DNA from: Streptomyces shenzhenensis
GTDB lineage: Bacteria; Actinomycetota; Actinomycetes; Streptomycetales; Streptomycetaceae
Length of the DNA stretch: 64,000 bases
Direction of reading: 5' to 3'
Assembly: GCF_003688995.1 (NCBI RefSeq)
Contig: NZ_PENI01000002.1
Span: 124,001 to 188,000, forward strand
Both the position numbers and the translations under genes were made by a program. Shown here in pieces: positions 18,156 to 28,100 of this stretch. Numbering within the stretch: position 1 is the stretch's first letter; every line of letters begins with the position of its first letter. The notes under the pieces are model-generated. The model was given only the letters and a program-made list of their open reading frames with translations, was not told the DNA's origin and ran no database searches.

Positions 18156-19958
18156 CTACTTGCCCGTCAGCCTGTTGAGTTCACACAGAGTCCGGTGGTA
18201 CCGGAGGTGCTCATCATCGATTTGATGGCTCATGTGCCGGTGGAGGCGTCCTAAGGAATCGCCTCCATGCGTCTTCTTCACGTAGCCGTCAACGTCAATG
18301 AAGATCTCGAGACCGTCGAAAAGAACATGATGGTTGGGGCACAAACAGAGCAGGTTCGGCAGTTCGTCCGGTCCGTCGTGCGGTGATCCGAGGCCACGTA
18401 TGTGCGCAGCCTCGCTGTAGGGCCTGCGCTTGTACTGCAGACATGTCTTGCACACCTGACAAGCGTTGCTGTACAGGTCTTTGACCTGATTTGCGATGGC
18501 GGCATTGCGCATCAGCCGTGAGGAGCTGGATTCCCGTCGTGGGGTCGGACCTGTCGTCCGTTCTGGTCCGATACCTTCCTCGCCGGGACCGTCCGGGTCT
18601 TCGTCGGGCAGGCCGTCGGCCGTCGTGTAGCCGGCCAGGCCCACTCGATTGAGCAACTCGCGCTGGTCGACATCGTCAAGGTACGTGCTGCACAGGGTGA
18701 CCACGGCCTGTAGGCGGGTGAGCGGATTCTGCAGCAACTCAGTGCTTGCATGCGTGAGACCTGCGACGGGTTGGGCCGTGTTGAGGACTCCTGTCCGCGG
18801 CATGGGGCCGGCATCCTTGGGTATCCCGTGTACTTCCCACAGACCACTGCCCTGCAAGTGCCAGAAGGGGTACTCGGGGGTGACTTTGGAGCCGGGTAGC
18901 CCGAACTCGGCCAGGAGCGCGCCGACTTCAGTACGGAAACAGGACCACGGTGCCAGGCGTGGCTTGCCCGTAGCGATGCGGGACACTGCCCACAGCAAGG
19001 CCAGTGGCTGGTGGCGACTGGGGGCGTCACTTCCGGCACGGCGATGCGTATTGAGAGCGCCGATTCGATCCAGCAAATCCGCTGGGCTCAACTGTCGAGA
19101 CACAACCGGAAGAGATGCGGGAGTCTGCGGCGAAAGCGGGTGCACCTTCCTGGGCAGGAGTTGGGCAGCGTGCTGGTAATCCTCGGCAGGCCGCAGGGTA
19201 AGGCTCCGTAGCGGCGCCGGAACGTTCAAGCGCCTCAATATGGGAGCTGCAAGCACGGGATCGGGAAACTCTTCGACTTCACCCAGCGCCATGATGTGTT
19301 CCCACGTAGCGCCATCCGCATCGGCTCCCCAGACCGCCTGCGCCACCGCCGAACTCTCGAACAGGTGAAGAATGCGGGCACGAGCGATGAAGTGACCGTC
19401 CGCGTAGAAAAGAACCTCGTCGCCAATGCGGCGATTTCGCAGAGTTCTGACTTTCTCGTTGTTGGCCTGCGTTGTGGGAGTGGCTCCCCACAGGCGAGCT
19501 GTCCCATCCGGGTACAAGGCGGTGAGTGCGTCCGCGTGCTCGCCGAGCACGTGCTTGATGTCCGCGATGCGGACGCCCTGTCGTATCGATCCAGCGAAGT
19601 TCCGCGGGCCGCGATCTCGAGGCCCGCCGCGAGGCTGAAGGACTACCTGCGGCGCCATCTGCTGCGACCCGTCCGTGGTGGCGGACCCGTCCGTCACCGT
19701 GAAGCCAAGCGCACGCAGACGACGTACCACCGTGTGCGCACCGCCGCTGAAGTCAGCGGCCGACAGCGGGCTGCCGACTGAGTACAGGTGTGCTACGCCT
19801 GCGATGGCCTTCGAGTCATAGCGGTTCTCGTTCAGAACAAGCTCGTACGCAGTTGCCCTGCCGAAGCCGTACCGGCGGCGAAATGCTTCACGCCCCAGGT
19901 GCTGACACTCCTCGACCGCGGCCAGAACTCCTGCGCGTGTGATGTCCCCAAGTCCCAT
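18156..19958 (-). CDS. ScoMcrA-like type IV restriction endonuclease (SBD + HNH)
   Basis: This 600-residue protein has four parts. Residues 1-85 match the ScoMcrA N-terminal head (ITRAGVLAAVEECQHLGREA). Residues about 130-270 are an EVE/PUA-like fold candidate (RIGDEVLFYADGHFIARARI). Residues about 300-450 resemble the sulfur-binding domain (RHQPLALLWAVSRI, TPEYPFWHLQGSGLWEV). The C-terminal HNH nuclease carries CQVCKTC, EAAHIRGLGSPHDG and LLCLCPNHHVLFDG. S. coelicolor ScoMcrA cuts methylated or phosphorothioate-modified DNA. Here the middle module does not look like its SRA domain, so the second recognised modification may differ. Start ATG 19958. Confidence 0.88.
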   Translation of the reverse strand: MGLGDITRAGVLAAVEECQHLGREAFRRRYGFGRATAYELVLNENRYDSKAIAGVAHLYSVGSPLSAADFSGGAHTVVRRLRALGFTVTDGSATTDGSQQMAPQVVLQPRGGPRDRGPRNFAGSIRQGVRIADIKHVLGEHADALTALYPDGTARLWGATPTTQANNEKVRTLRNRRIGDEVLFYADGHFIARARILHLFESSAVAQAVWGADADGATWEHIMALGEVEEFPDPVLAAPILRRLNVPAPLRSLTLRPAEDYQHAAQLLPRKVHPLSPQTPASLPVVSRQLSPADLLDRIGALNTHRRAGSDAPSRHQPLALLWAVSRIATGKPRLAPWSCFRTEVGALLAEFGLPGSKVTPEYPFWHLQGSGLWEVHGIPKDAGPMPRTGVLNTAQPVAGLTHASTELLQNPLTRLQAVVTLCSTYLDDVDQRELLNRVGLAGYTTADGLPDEDPDGPGEEGIGPERTTGPTPRRESSSSRLMRNAAIANQVKDLYSNACQVCKTCLQYKRRPYSEAAHIRGLGSPHDGPDELPNLLCLCPNHHVLFDGLEIFIDVDGYVKKTHGGDSLGRLHRHMSHQIDDEHLRYHRTLCELNRLTGK

Positions 19959-20497
19959 ACCGAAAGGCTAGTACGACAGTATGACAATGCTCGATTTCCT
20001 CATCCCGGCCCAACGGGAGTAGCTCGCCGAACCGTTCGGCTGTGCCCGCACCAGCGTTGCCTCGGTCGAGAAGGGGACGGCGCGGAGGCCGACCGCCCGG
20101 TTCGCCGAGCGGGCGCCCCGTCGGCCGGCAGCGCGGGCCCGGCGGTGCAGCGCCTGCTTGGGACCTGCGGAACATGGAGATCCAGGTCATGCCGTTACGA
20201 GGCTCGAATATGTGGAGGGGTAGAAGACCGGGCAACTCGTCTTGGACCGGAAGTCATAAGCGTGATGCGGACGCGCTACGACAAGGTGCGCTCACAGGGA
20301 CTGTCCCCGGCGGGATCCGGTGCTGAGGCGGGTCCGCCCGCTCGCGAGTACCTGATTCTGATTGTGCGGGCTGGTATGTCCTATAGTTCCTTTCTTCGTC
20401 ACCCCTTCTCATGTAGCAGGCAGCGACTAGGATCTGCACCCTGGGTCTGACCATGGGGAACGGCGACCCCTGAGGGATACAAGGAGCGGGGAAAGGC
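19959..20497. promoter_or_regulatory. Divergent control region between HNH gene and pglW
   Basis: These 539 bases hold no convincing gene. TATAGT at 20382-20387 is a notable -10-like hexamer for so GC-rich a genome, but I see no clear -35 at 17-18 bases. AAGGAG at about 20480 serves pglW. Confidence 0.35.
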
Positions 20498-23400
20498 ATG
20501 CGGGAAGGCCGGTGGGTCACGGTCACCGAGTCCGAGTTCGATCACGAACGCCGCGGCCTGGAGGCGATCCGGGAGAAGCTGCCGGACTCCGACCCCTGGC
20601 GTGCCTGGTCGAACTTCACCTTCACCGCGAACACCGGCCACGTCCGCGAGGTGGACCTGCTGGTTGTCGCCCCCGGCGGCGTCTGCATGATCGAGTTGAA
20701 AGACTGGCACGGCTCGGTCACCTCCGAGAACGGCACCTGGGTGCAGACCACGCCTGGTGGCCGCCGCCGTACGCACGGCAATCCGCTGCACCTGGTCAAC
20801 CGCAAGGCCAAGGAACTGGCCGGCCTGCTCGCGCTGCCCGGCAACAAGCGGGTCTGGGTCGCCGAGGCCGTCTGCTTCACCGACAACAGCCTTCGTGTAC
20901 GCCTGCCCGCCCACGACCAGAACGGTGTCTACACCGTGCACCAGCTGGTCGAGATGCTCAAGGCACCCCCGCGCGACGAGCGGCGCCGGATCACCGCGAT
21001 CGGCTCGCGTGAGATCGAGGCGGCCCTCAAGGGCATCGGCATCCGCAAGAGCGACGCGCAGTACAAGGTCGGCCCGTACGAGCTGGAGCGGAAGTCCTTC
21101 GACTCGGGGCCCACGTGGGCGGACTACCTCGCCCGTCACAGCGATCTACCCGAGGCCGCCCGCGTCCGCATCTATCTGAGCGAACGCGGCTCCGACGCCT
21201 CGCTGCGCCAGTCCGTCGAGAACGCGGCCCGGCGCGAGGCGGCGGTGCTGGGCCGGTTCAAGCATCCGGGCGCGGTCGAGCTCAAGCAGTACTTCCCCTC
21301 CGGGCACGCCGCCGGCCCCGCGCTGATCTTCGACTACCATCCGGACACCCTGAAGCTGGACGAGTACCTGGTCCAGTACGGCGAGAAGCTGGACATCCTC
21401 GGCCGGATGGCGCTGGTCCGCCAGCTCGCCGAGACCATGCGCTCCGCGCACTCCAGCCGCATCCACCACCGGGCGCTCGCCGCGCGCTCCGTGCTCGTTG
21501 TCCCTCGGCCGCGCGGTAGGAAGGGCCGGGCGGTGGGGGAGGATGCCGCCTGGCTCACCCCGCACCTCCAGATCTCCGACTGGCAGATCGCCACCCAGCG
21601 CAGCGGCGACTCCTCCCAGGGGCAGAGCGTGACTCGCTTCGCGCCGACCGCCCTGTCCGCGATGCACTTGGCTGACGACGCCGACGCCTACCTCGCCCCC
21701 GAACTCACCGCCCTCAATCCCGACCCGGTCCACCTCGACGTGTACGGGCTCGGCGTCCTCACCTACCTGCTGGTCACCGGCAAGGCCCCGGCCGCCAGCC
21801 AGGCCGAGCTGCTGGCCCGTCTGGAGGCGGGCGAGGGTTTGCGCCCCAGCTCCCTGGTGGACGGGCTGTCGGAGGACGTGGACGAGCTGGTGCAGGCCGC
21901 CACCGCCTACCGGCCGGGCCAGCGCCTCTCCAGTGTGGACGAGTTCCTGGAGCTGCTGGAGGTCGTAGAGGACTCCCTCACTGCCCCGGCCCAGGCGGCC
22001 ACCGGTACGGAGGGGCCGGGCGACGAGGACGACCAGACTGCCGTCGCCAAGGATCCGCTGGAGGCCGTCGCCGGTGACGTGCTCGCCGGCCGGTGGGAGA
22101 TCCGTCGCCGCCTCGGCACCGGCTCCACTAGCCGAGCCTTCCTCGTCCGCGACCTTCAGGCCGAAGCCCGCAGGACCCGCTCCCTGGCCGTGCTGAAGGT
22201 CGCCCTCTCCAACAGCCGCAGCGGGATCCTTGCCCGCGAGGCCGAGGCCATGGGACGACTGCGCCCCCACTCCGGCATCATCCGCCTCGTCGAACCCGAG
22301 CCGCTGCACCTGGGCGGCCGTACTGTCCTGGCTCTGGAGTATGTCGGCGATGAGCGTGACGACAACGGACAGGGCACCGAGGGCGGCGGGCGTCCGCGCC
22401 GCCGTGAGGAGACCGTCGCCCGCCAGCTCCGCGAGAACGGCCGCCTCCAGGTAGACCAGCTGGAGGCGTACGGCGACTACCTCTTCGGAGCGGTCGACTT
22501 CCTGGAGGGCGAGGGCGTCTGGCACCGCGACATCAAGCCCGACAACATCGCCATCCGTATCCGCCCCAACCGCACCCGCGAACTCGTCCTCATCGACTTC
22601 TCTCTCGCCGGCTACCCGGCGAAGAGCACCAACGCTGGCACCGACGGCTACCTGGACCCCTTCGTCGACGTCATCACCCGCGGCTCGTACGACTCGCACG
22701 CCGAGCGGTACGCCGTCGCCGTCACCCTGCACCAGATGGCCTCTGGCGAGCTGCCCAAGTGGGGCGACGGCAGCGTCCTGCCCCGTATGACCGACGCGAA
22801 GGAGTGGCCGTACCCGACCATCGCGGCCGAGGCCTTCGACCCGGCCGTACGGGACGGCCTCGTCGCCTTCTTTCAGAAGGCACTGCACCGCGATGCCAGC
22901 AAGCGGTTCCCCGAGCTGAAGCCGATGCGGGACGCCTGGCGCAAGATCTTCCTCGACGCCTCGCAGACGGTCCCGTCCAGCCACCGTTCCCGCCACCCGG
23001 CGACCACAGGGGAGGGGGCACCCGCCGAGGGCGTTGCCGCGGCGGCGATCGCGGACGCCGAGCCGGAGACGGCTGAGCAGCAGCGCGACCGTCTCGCCGC
23101 CGAGGTCACGCGGGACACCCCGCTGACCGTCTCCGGCCTCACGCCCGCTGCGCAGTCCTTCCTGTACGGCCTGGGCATCACGACGGTCGGTGAACTGCTC
23201 GACTACAGCCGCCGCAAGCTCGTCAACGCCCCCGGCCTTGGCGCCAAGACCCGCAACGAGGTCCAGCAGCGGCAGCGCGAGTGGGGCGAGCGGCTGCGTG
23301 AGATCCCCGTCTCGCCCCTGACGCCGAAGGGCCGGGCGGAGGCCAAAGAGGAGCTGGAGCAGCTCACGGCCGCCGAGTCGGCCGTCGTCGGCCAGCTTGC

Positions 23401-25189
23401 GACCGGCGAGTCGGCAGGCGCGCTGTCCCCCCGCACGTTGCGTTCGGTCAGCCTCGACACCCTCGCCACCGTCTTCGTGCCTGCCGTCAACAACAACGGC
23501 TCCAACCGCAACAAGGCGGAGATGGTACGGCTGTTGCTGCGCCTGCCCGACGAGCACGGGGTCCTGCCGGACATCGGCGTCTGGCCGAAGCAGAAGGATG
23601 TCGCGGACGGCCTTGGGCTGAGCCATGGCCGTATCCCGCAGATGCTCAAGGAGGAGCGCAAGCGCTGGAAGGCGGAGCCCGCCGTCCAAGCGCTGCGCGA
23701 GGAGATCATCGACCTGCTGGTGGGCATGGGGCGGGTCGCCTCGGCGGTGGAGATCGCGGATGCCCTGGCGGTCCGACGCGGCACCCATCTCGCGGGGCGC
23801 GAGCAGCGGCGCGCGATGGCGCTGGCGGCCGTACGGGCCGTGGCCGAGGTGGAGCAACTGCTGCCTCAGGAAGCCGAGTTTCAGCACCAGCCGAACCGCA
23901 AGGCGACGGACGAGTCCCTGGGCGCCGGCCTGCTGGCCCTCGATGTACGGGAGAACGACGGCCCGGACACCCCGACCGCGCCCGGCCTCCTGGAGTACGC
24001 GACCCGTCTCGGTAAGACGGCTGACCGGCTCGCCAAGCTGGACACCCTACCGACGGCGGCGACCGTCCTTGCCGAGCTGGGCGCGCTGACGGTGCCACCG
24101 GGCGCGGTGGACTGGGATGAGCGGCGCATGGTGGAGCTGGCGGCTGCGGCGTCGGTGAATGCCGCCGCCACTCCGCGCTTGGAGATCTACCCGCGTGACC
24201 TGTCGCTGGTGAGGGCGTTGCGCCTTACGCAGGCCGGGCTCGTCCGCTGGATTCCGGGTATGCCGGAGGGCCAGCAACCGGGCCTGACCGGCGCGGCGGT
24301 GCACGAGCGGGTCCGTGCTCGCTTCCCGGAAATGGTCGTTCCTGACGGGCGTGGCGGCACGCACCACGAACTGCCGACGGGGGGCCCGCTCACCAAGGCG
24401 TTGCGCGACGCCGGTTTTGAGCTGTCGCTCAGCATGCACGAGCGTGAGGGCGTGCTGCGCTACCTGCCGACGCGGGTGGACGACGCGTCGAGCTATCTGA
24501 CGACGGGGGCGTGGCGGCAGTCGACGCGTACGGGTGCGGTGACGCGGTACGCCGACGACCCGCAGCTCGCGGGCGCGGTACGAGCGGAGGAACGGCTGCT
24601 CGCGTCGGCCCGTCGGGACGGATACCGGGTGCTGACCGTACGGCAGCAGCTGGTGCGGGACGCGGTGCGGGAGCTGGGTGCCGGGCGGTTGGGCACAGCT
24701 GCGGTGTCGGTGACGGAGCTGTTCCTGGAGGCGCTGCACGCGCAGGTCACGCCGGGCACCAAGCCCACGTGGGAGACCCTGCTCAAGGCGGACGCCGCCG
24801 AGCCTGGCTCGAAGGGCGCGGTGCGGTTCGCGGAGTACGTGCGGACGGCGTGGGGTGTGGTGGAGCCCCGGATCGCGAAGCTGCTGGGTGAGGGTGGCGG
24901 CGCGGCCTCGGGTCCTGTACTGCTGACGGAGGCCGGGGTGTTCGCGCGGTACGACGCGATGGGCGTCCTGGACCGGCTGGCGTCGGTTGCCCGGCGGGGC
25001 GGGCGCGGCCTGTGGCTCCTGGTCCCGCAGAGCGACCCCTCGCGGGAGCCCCGGCTCGGGCAGGTGGCCGTGCCGTACCAGGCCGGCCTGGGGGAGTGGA
25101 TTCAGCTTCCGGACACGTGGGTGGGCAACGCCCATCGCGGGTCCGGCGAGGTTGCGGCAGGTGCCGCTGTCGAGGGAGACGTGAAGTGA
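20498..25189 (+). CDS. pglW: BREX type 2 serine/threonine kinase PglW
   Basis: This 1563-residue protein begins with a NERD nuclease-related domain (VREVDLLVVAPGGVCMIELK, about residues 5-120). A kinase-like domain without HRD or DFG motifs follows (about 195-500). The second, complete kinase domain (about 531-800) has RRLGTGSTSRAFLVRD, WHRDIKPDNIAI near 675 and LIDFSLAGYPAKS. After it come helix-hairpin-helix sequence like the RNA polymerase alpha C-terminal domain (LYGLGITTVGELLDYSRRKL) and a long helical C-terminal half. PglW is the kinase of the Pgl phage-growth-limitation/BREX type 2 system. Its stop overlaps the pglX GTG by four bases. Confidence 0.95.
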   Translation: MREGRWVTVTESEFDHERRGLEAIREKLPDSDPWRAWSNFTFTANTGHVREVDLLVVAPGGVCMIELKDWHGSVTSENGTWVQTTPGGRRRTHGNPLHLVNRKAKELAGLLALPGNKRVWVAEAVCFTDNSLRVRLPAHDQNGVYTVHQLVEMLKAPPRDERRRITAIGSREIEAALKGIGIRKSDAQYKVGPYELERKSFDSGPTWADYLARHSDLPEAARVRIYLSERGSDASLRQSVENAARREAAVLGRFKHPGAVELKQYFPSGHAAGPALIFDYHPDTLKLDEYLVQYGEKLDILGRMALVRQLAETMRSAHSSRIHHRALAARSVLVVPRPRGRKGRAVGEDAAWLTPHLQISDWQIATQRSGDSSQGQSVTRFAPTALSAMHLADDADAYLAPELTALNPDPVHLDVYGLGVLTYLLVTGKAPAASQAELLARLEAGEGLRPSSLVDGLSEDVDELVQAATAYRPGQRLSSVDEFLELLEVVEDSLTAPAQAATGTEGPGDEDDQTAVAKDPLEAVAGDVLAGRWEIRRRLGTGSTSRAFLVRDLQAEARRTRSLAVLKVALSNSRSGILAREAEAMGRLRPHSGIIRLVEPEPLHLGGRTVLALEYVGDERDDNGQGTEGGGRPRRREETVARQLRENGRLQVDQLEAYGDYLFGAVDFLEGEGVWHRDIKPDNIAIRIRPNRTRELVLIDFSLAGYPAKSTNAGTDGYLDPFVDVITRGSYDSHAERYAVAVTLHQMASGELPKWGDGSVLPRMTDAKEWPYPTIAAEAFDPAVRDGLVAFFQKALHRDASKRFPELKPMRDAWRKIFLDASQTVPSSHRSRHPATTGEGAPAEGVAAAAIADAEPETAEQQRDRLAAEVTRDTPLTVSGLTPAAQSFLYGLGITTVGELLDYSRRKLVNAPGLGAKTRNEVQQRQREWGERLREIPVSPLTPKGRAEAKEELEQLTAAESAVVGQLATGESAGALSPRTLRSVSLDTLATVFVPAVNNNGSNRNKAEMVRLLLRLPDEHGVLPDIGVWPKQKDVADGLGLSHGRIPQMLKEERKRWKAEPAVQALREEIIDLLVGMGRVASAVEIADALAVRRGTHLAGREQRRAMALAAVRAVAEVEQLLPQEAEFQHQPNRKATDESLGAGLLALDVRENDGPDTPTAPGLLEYATRLGKTADRLAKLDTLPTAATVLAELGALTVPPGAVDWDERRMVELAAAASVNAAATPRLEIYPRDLSLVRALRLTQAGLVRWIPGMPEGQQPGLTGAAVHERVRARFPEMVVPDGRGGTHHELPTGGPLTKALRDAGFELSLSMHEREGVLRYLPTRVDDASSYLTTGAWRQSTRTGAVTRYADDPQLAGAVRAEERLLASARRDGYRVLTVRQQLVRDAVRELGAGRLGTAAVSVTELFLEALHAQVTPGTKPTWETLLKADAAEPGSKGAVRFAEYVRTAWGVVEPRIAKLLGEGGGAASGPVLLTEAGVFARYDAMGVLDRLASVARRGGRGLWLLVPQSDPSREPRLGQVAVPYQAGLGEWIQLPDTWVGNAHRGSGEVAAGAAVEGDVK

Positions 25190-28100
25190 TCGACCGCAAG
25201 GCTCTGTTGAACGACCTGAAGCAGCAGGTCAAGGCGGTCGAGACCGACCTTGGGCGACAGGTGAAGGCGCTGGGCGATGTCGGCGCGCGCCTGAGGGCCG
25301 AGTACGACCAGGCACGCAAGCTCGGGCGTACGGCGGCGACGTGGAACTCATGGCTCGATGAGCGGGTCACGCAGGTCGCGGTGGCGTGGGTGCTGGGGAC
25401 TGTGTTCGTACGGTTCTGTGAGGACAACCGGCTGATTCCCGAGCCGTACTTGACGGGGCCGGACGGGGATCGGCGTGAGCTGGCGGAGTCCCGGTACGAC
25501 GCGTATGTGGAGTCGGATGAGGATCCGACGTACCGGGGGTGGCTGGAGAAGGCGTTCGAGGAGTTGGGGCAGGGGCAGGCGGGTCGGCTGCTTTTCGACA
25601 AGCGGCACAATCCGCTGTATCAGGTTCCACTGTCGCATGACGGTGCGCGGGAGCTGGTCGAGTTCTGGCGGGGGCGGGACGAGGCGGGTGCCCTCGTCCA
25701 TGACTTCATCGATCCGCTGAACGAGGACGGTACGGAGGGGTGGGACACGCGGTTCCTGGGTGACCTCTACCAGGACTTGAGCGAGGCCGCCCGGAAGACG
25801 TATGCGCTGCTCCAGACGCCGGAGTTCGTGGAGGAGTTCATCCTCGACCGGACGATGAATCCTGCGGTGCGGGAGTTCGGGTACGAGGAACTGAAGATGA
25901 TCGACCCTACGTGTGGGTCGGGGCACTTTGTGTTGGGGGCGTTTCGGCGGTTGGTGCGGCTGTGGGCGGAGGGGCAGCCGGGGAAGGACGTGCACGAACG
26001 GGTATCGGCCGCGCTGAAGTCGGTGCACGGCGTGGACGTCAACCCGTTCGCCGTGGCTATTGCGCGGGTTCGGCTCCTCGTTGCGGCGATGGCTGTGGGT
26101 GGCGTGCGGACGCTGGCTGAGGCGGCGAAATACGACTGGCCGGTACAGTTGGCGGTAGGAGACTCGCTGATCAAGTCCCGCCAGTCCCAGCAGGGCAACC
26201 TGTTCGGTGAGGTGGACGAGGACCTTGTGGACGAGCTGGCCGAGTTCAAGTACGCCACGGAGGATGTGCACGAGTACCAGGAAATCCTGAGGCCGGGGCG
26301 GTACCACGTGGTCGTGGGGAATCCGCCGTACATCACGGTCAAAGATAAGAAGCTAAACGAGCTGTATCGTGATCTTTATCCGGCGTGTGCAGGCACATAC
26401 GCGCTCTCGGTTCCGTTCGCCCAGCGGTTCTTCGAATTGGCCAAGCGCGGAGATACTGAGGGGCGAGGGTACGGCATGGTTGGGCAGATCACCGCTAACT
26501 CCTTTATGAAGCGTGAGTTTGGGGCGAAGCTCATTGAGGGCTACTTCGGGCACGCAGTGGAGTTGACCGAGGTCGTCGATACGTCAGGTGCCTACATTCC
26601 GGGTCACGGGACGCCTACGGTCATCCTGGTTGGTAAGCAGCGAGGCGGAGCTGGGCGATCTCCCACCATTCGGACTGTTCGAAGTGTGCAGAGTGAGCCG
26701 TCCGCGCCGGATAACGCTGAGGAAGGGTTGGTCTGGCGGGCGATCGTCGAACAGATCGACAAGCCAGGCTCGGTGGGCCAGTGGGTCTCGGTAGATGACC
26801 TGGAGCGTGGGCGATACTTCGGCAAGCAGCCATGGGTTTTGGCCGATGGCGGACTTGAAATGGTCGAGCAACTCGGCAAAGCCAGCGAGCAGATCATGAA
26901 GGAGGTCGTCGAGCCACCGATTGGACGGGCGATCCGGGCTGGCGCCGACGAAGCGTACATTCGCCCACTCCGTGACACTTATCGGACGGTGGCTGATCGG
27001 CGTGGCATTCGACCGCTCATGATTGGCGAAATTGTTCGCGACTGGGATGCTTCACCTGAAGAAGGTATTTGGTTTCCCTACGCTAAGGAATTGCAGCCTG
27101 GTGATCTGACGGCTGACCTGTGGCCGTTGCGTCGTCTGCTTGAAGTGCGGCGAACTTTCCAAGGTGACATGGCGGATGCTGGGCTCCAGTGGTGGGACTA
27201 CATGCAGTTCACTTCCTCTGCATACAGGACCGCGTTGTCCATCTCATTCGCGTTCGTGGCCACGTATAACCACTTCGTGCTGGACCGGGGTGGGAAGGTG
27301 TTTAACCGTTCCGCGCCGGTGATCAAGTTGCGGGAGGGGGCGAGCGAGGAGGAGCACCTGCGGCTGCTTGGGCTGCTCAACAGCTCCACTGCGGGCTTCT
27401 GGTTGAAGCAGGTCAGCCAGGGCAAAGGCGGTAGTGGTCTCGGGCGCGGCATTCAGAGCGAAGCGTGGGAAGAACGCTACGAGTTCACCGGCACCAACCT
27501 TGAAGAGTTCCCCGTCCCGGCCTCCAACCCCACCGCCCTTGCTACCGCCCTCGACATCCTCGCCCGACAGTTCTCCGCCAGCCGCGCCTCTGCTGTGGTC
27601 GAAGCCGCCATTCCCAACGCCGCCACTCTTCGTGAAGCCCGCAAGACCTGGGAGTCCACCCGCGCCCGCATGATCGCCCTCCAGGAAGAGCTGGACTGGC
27701 AGGTCTACTCCCTGTACAACCTCCATGGCGAAGACCTTCGTGCCTCAGAGGACCCCGACGACCCCAACATTCCTGAACTCGTCGTTGGGGAGCGTGCCTT
27801 CGAGATCGTTCTTGCGCGCCGCGTGGCCGCAGGTGAGGCCAGTGACGAGTGGTTCAAGCGGCATAACTCCGCGCCCATCACGGAGATCCCTGCCCGCTGG
27901 CCCGCCCCCTACCGGGAGATCGTCCAGAAGCGGATCGACGCCATTGAGTCGAACCGCGCCATCGGCATGGTCGAGCGTCCCGAGTACAAGCGCCGTTGGG
28001 CCACCGAGGGCTGGGACGCCCTCCAGGAGAAGGCACTCCGCTCGTGGCTGCTCGACCGTATGGAGAACCGCGACCACTGGTTTGACGAGAGCGGGCAGCC

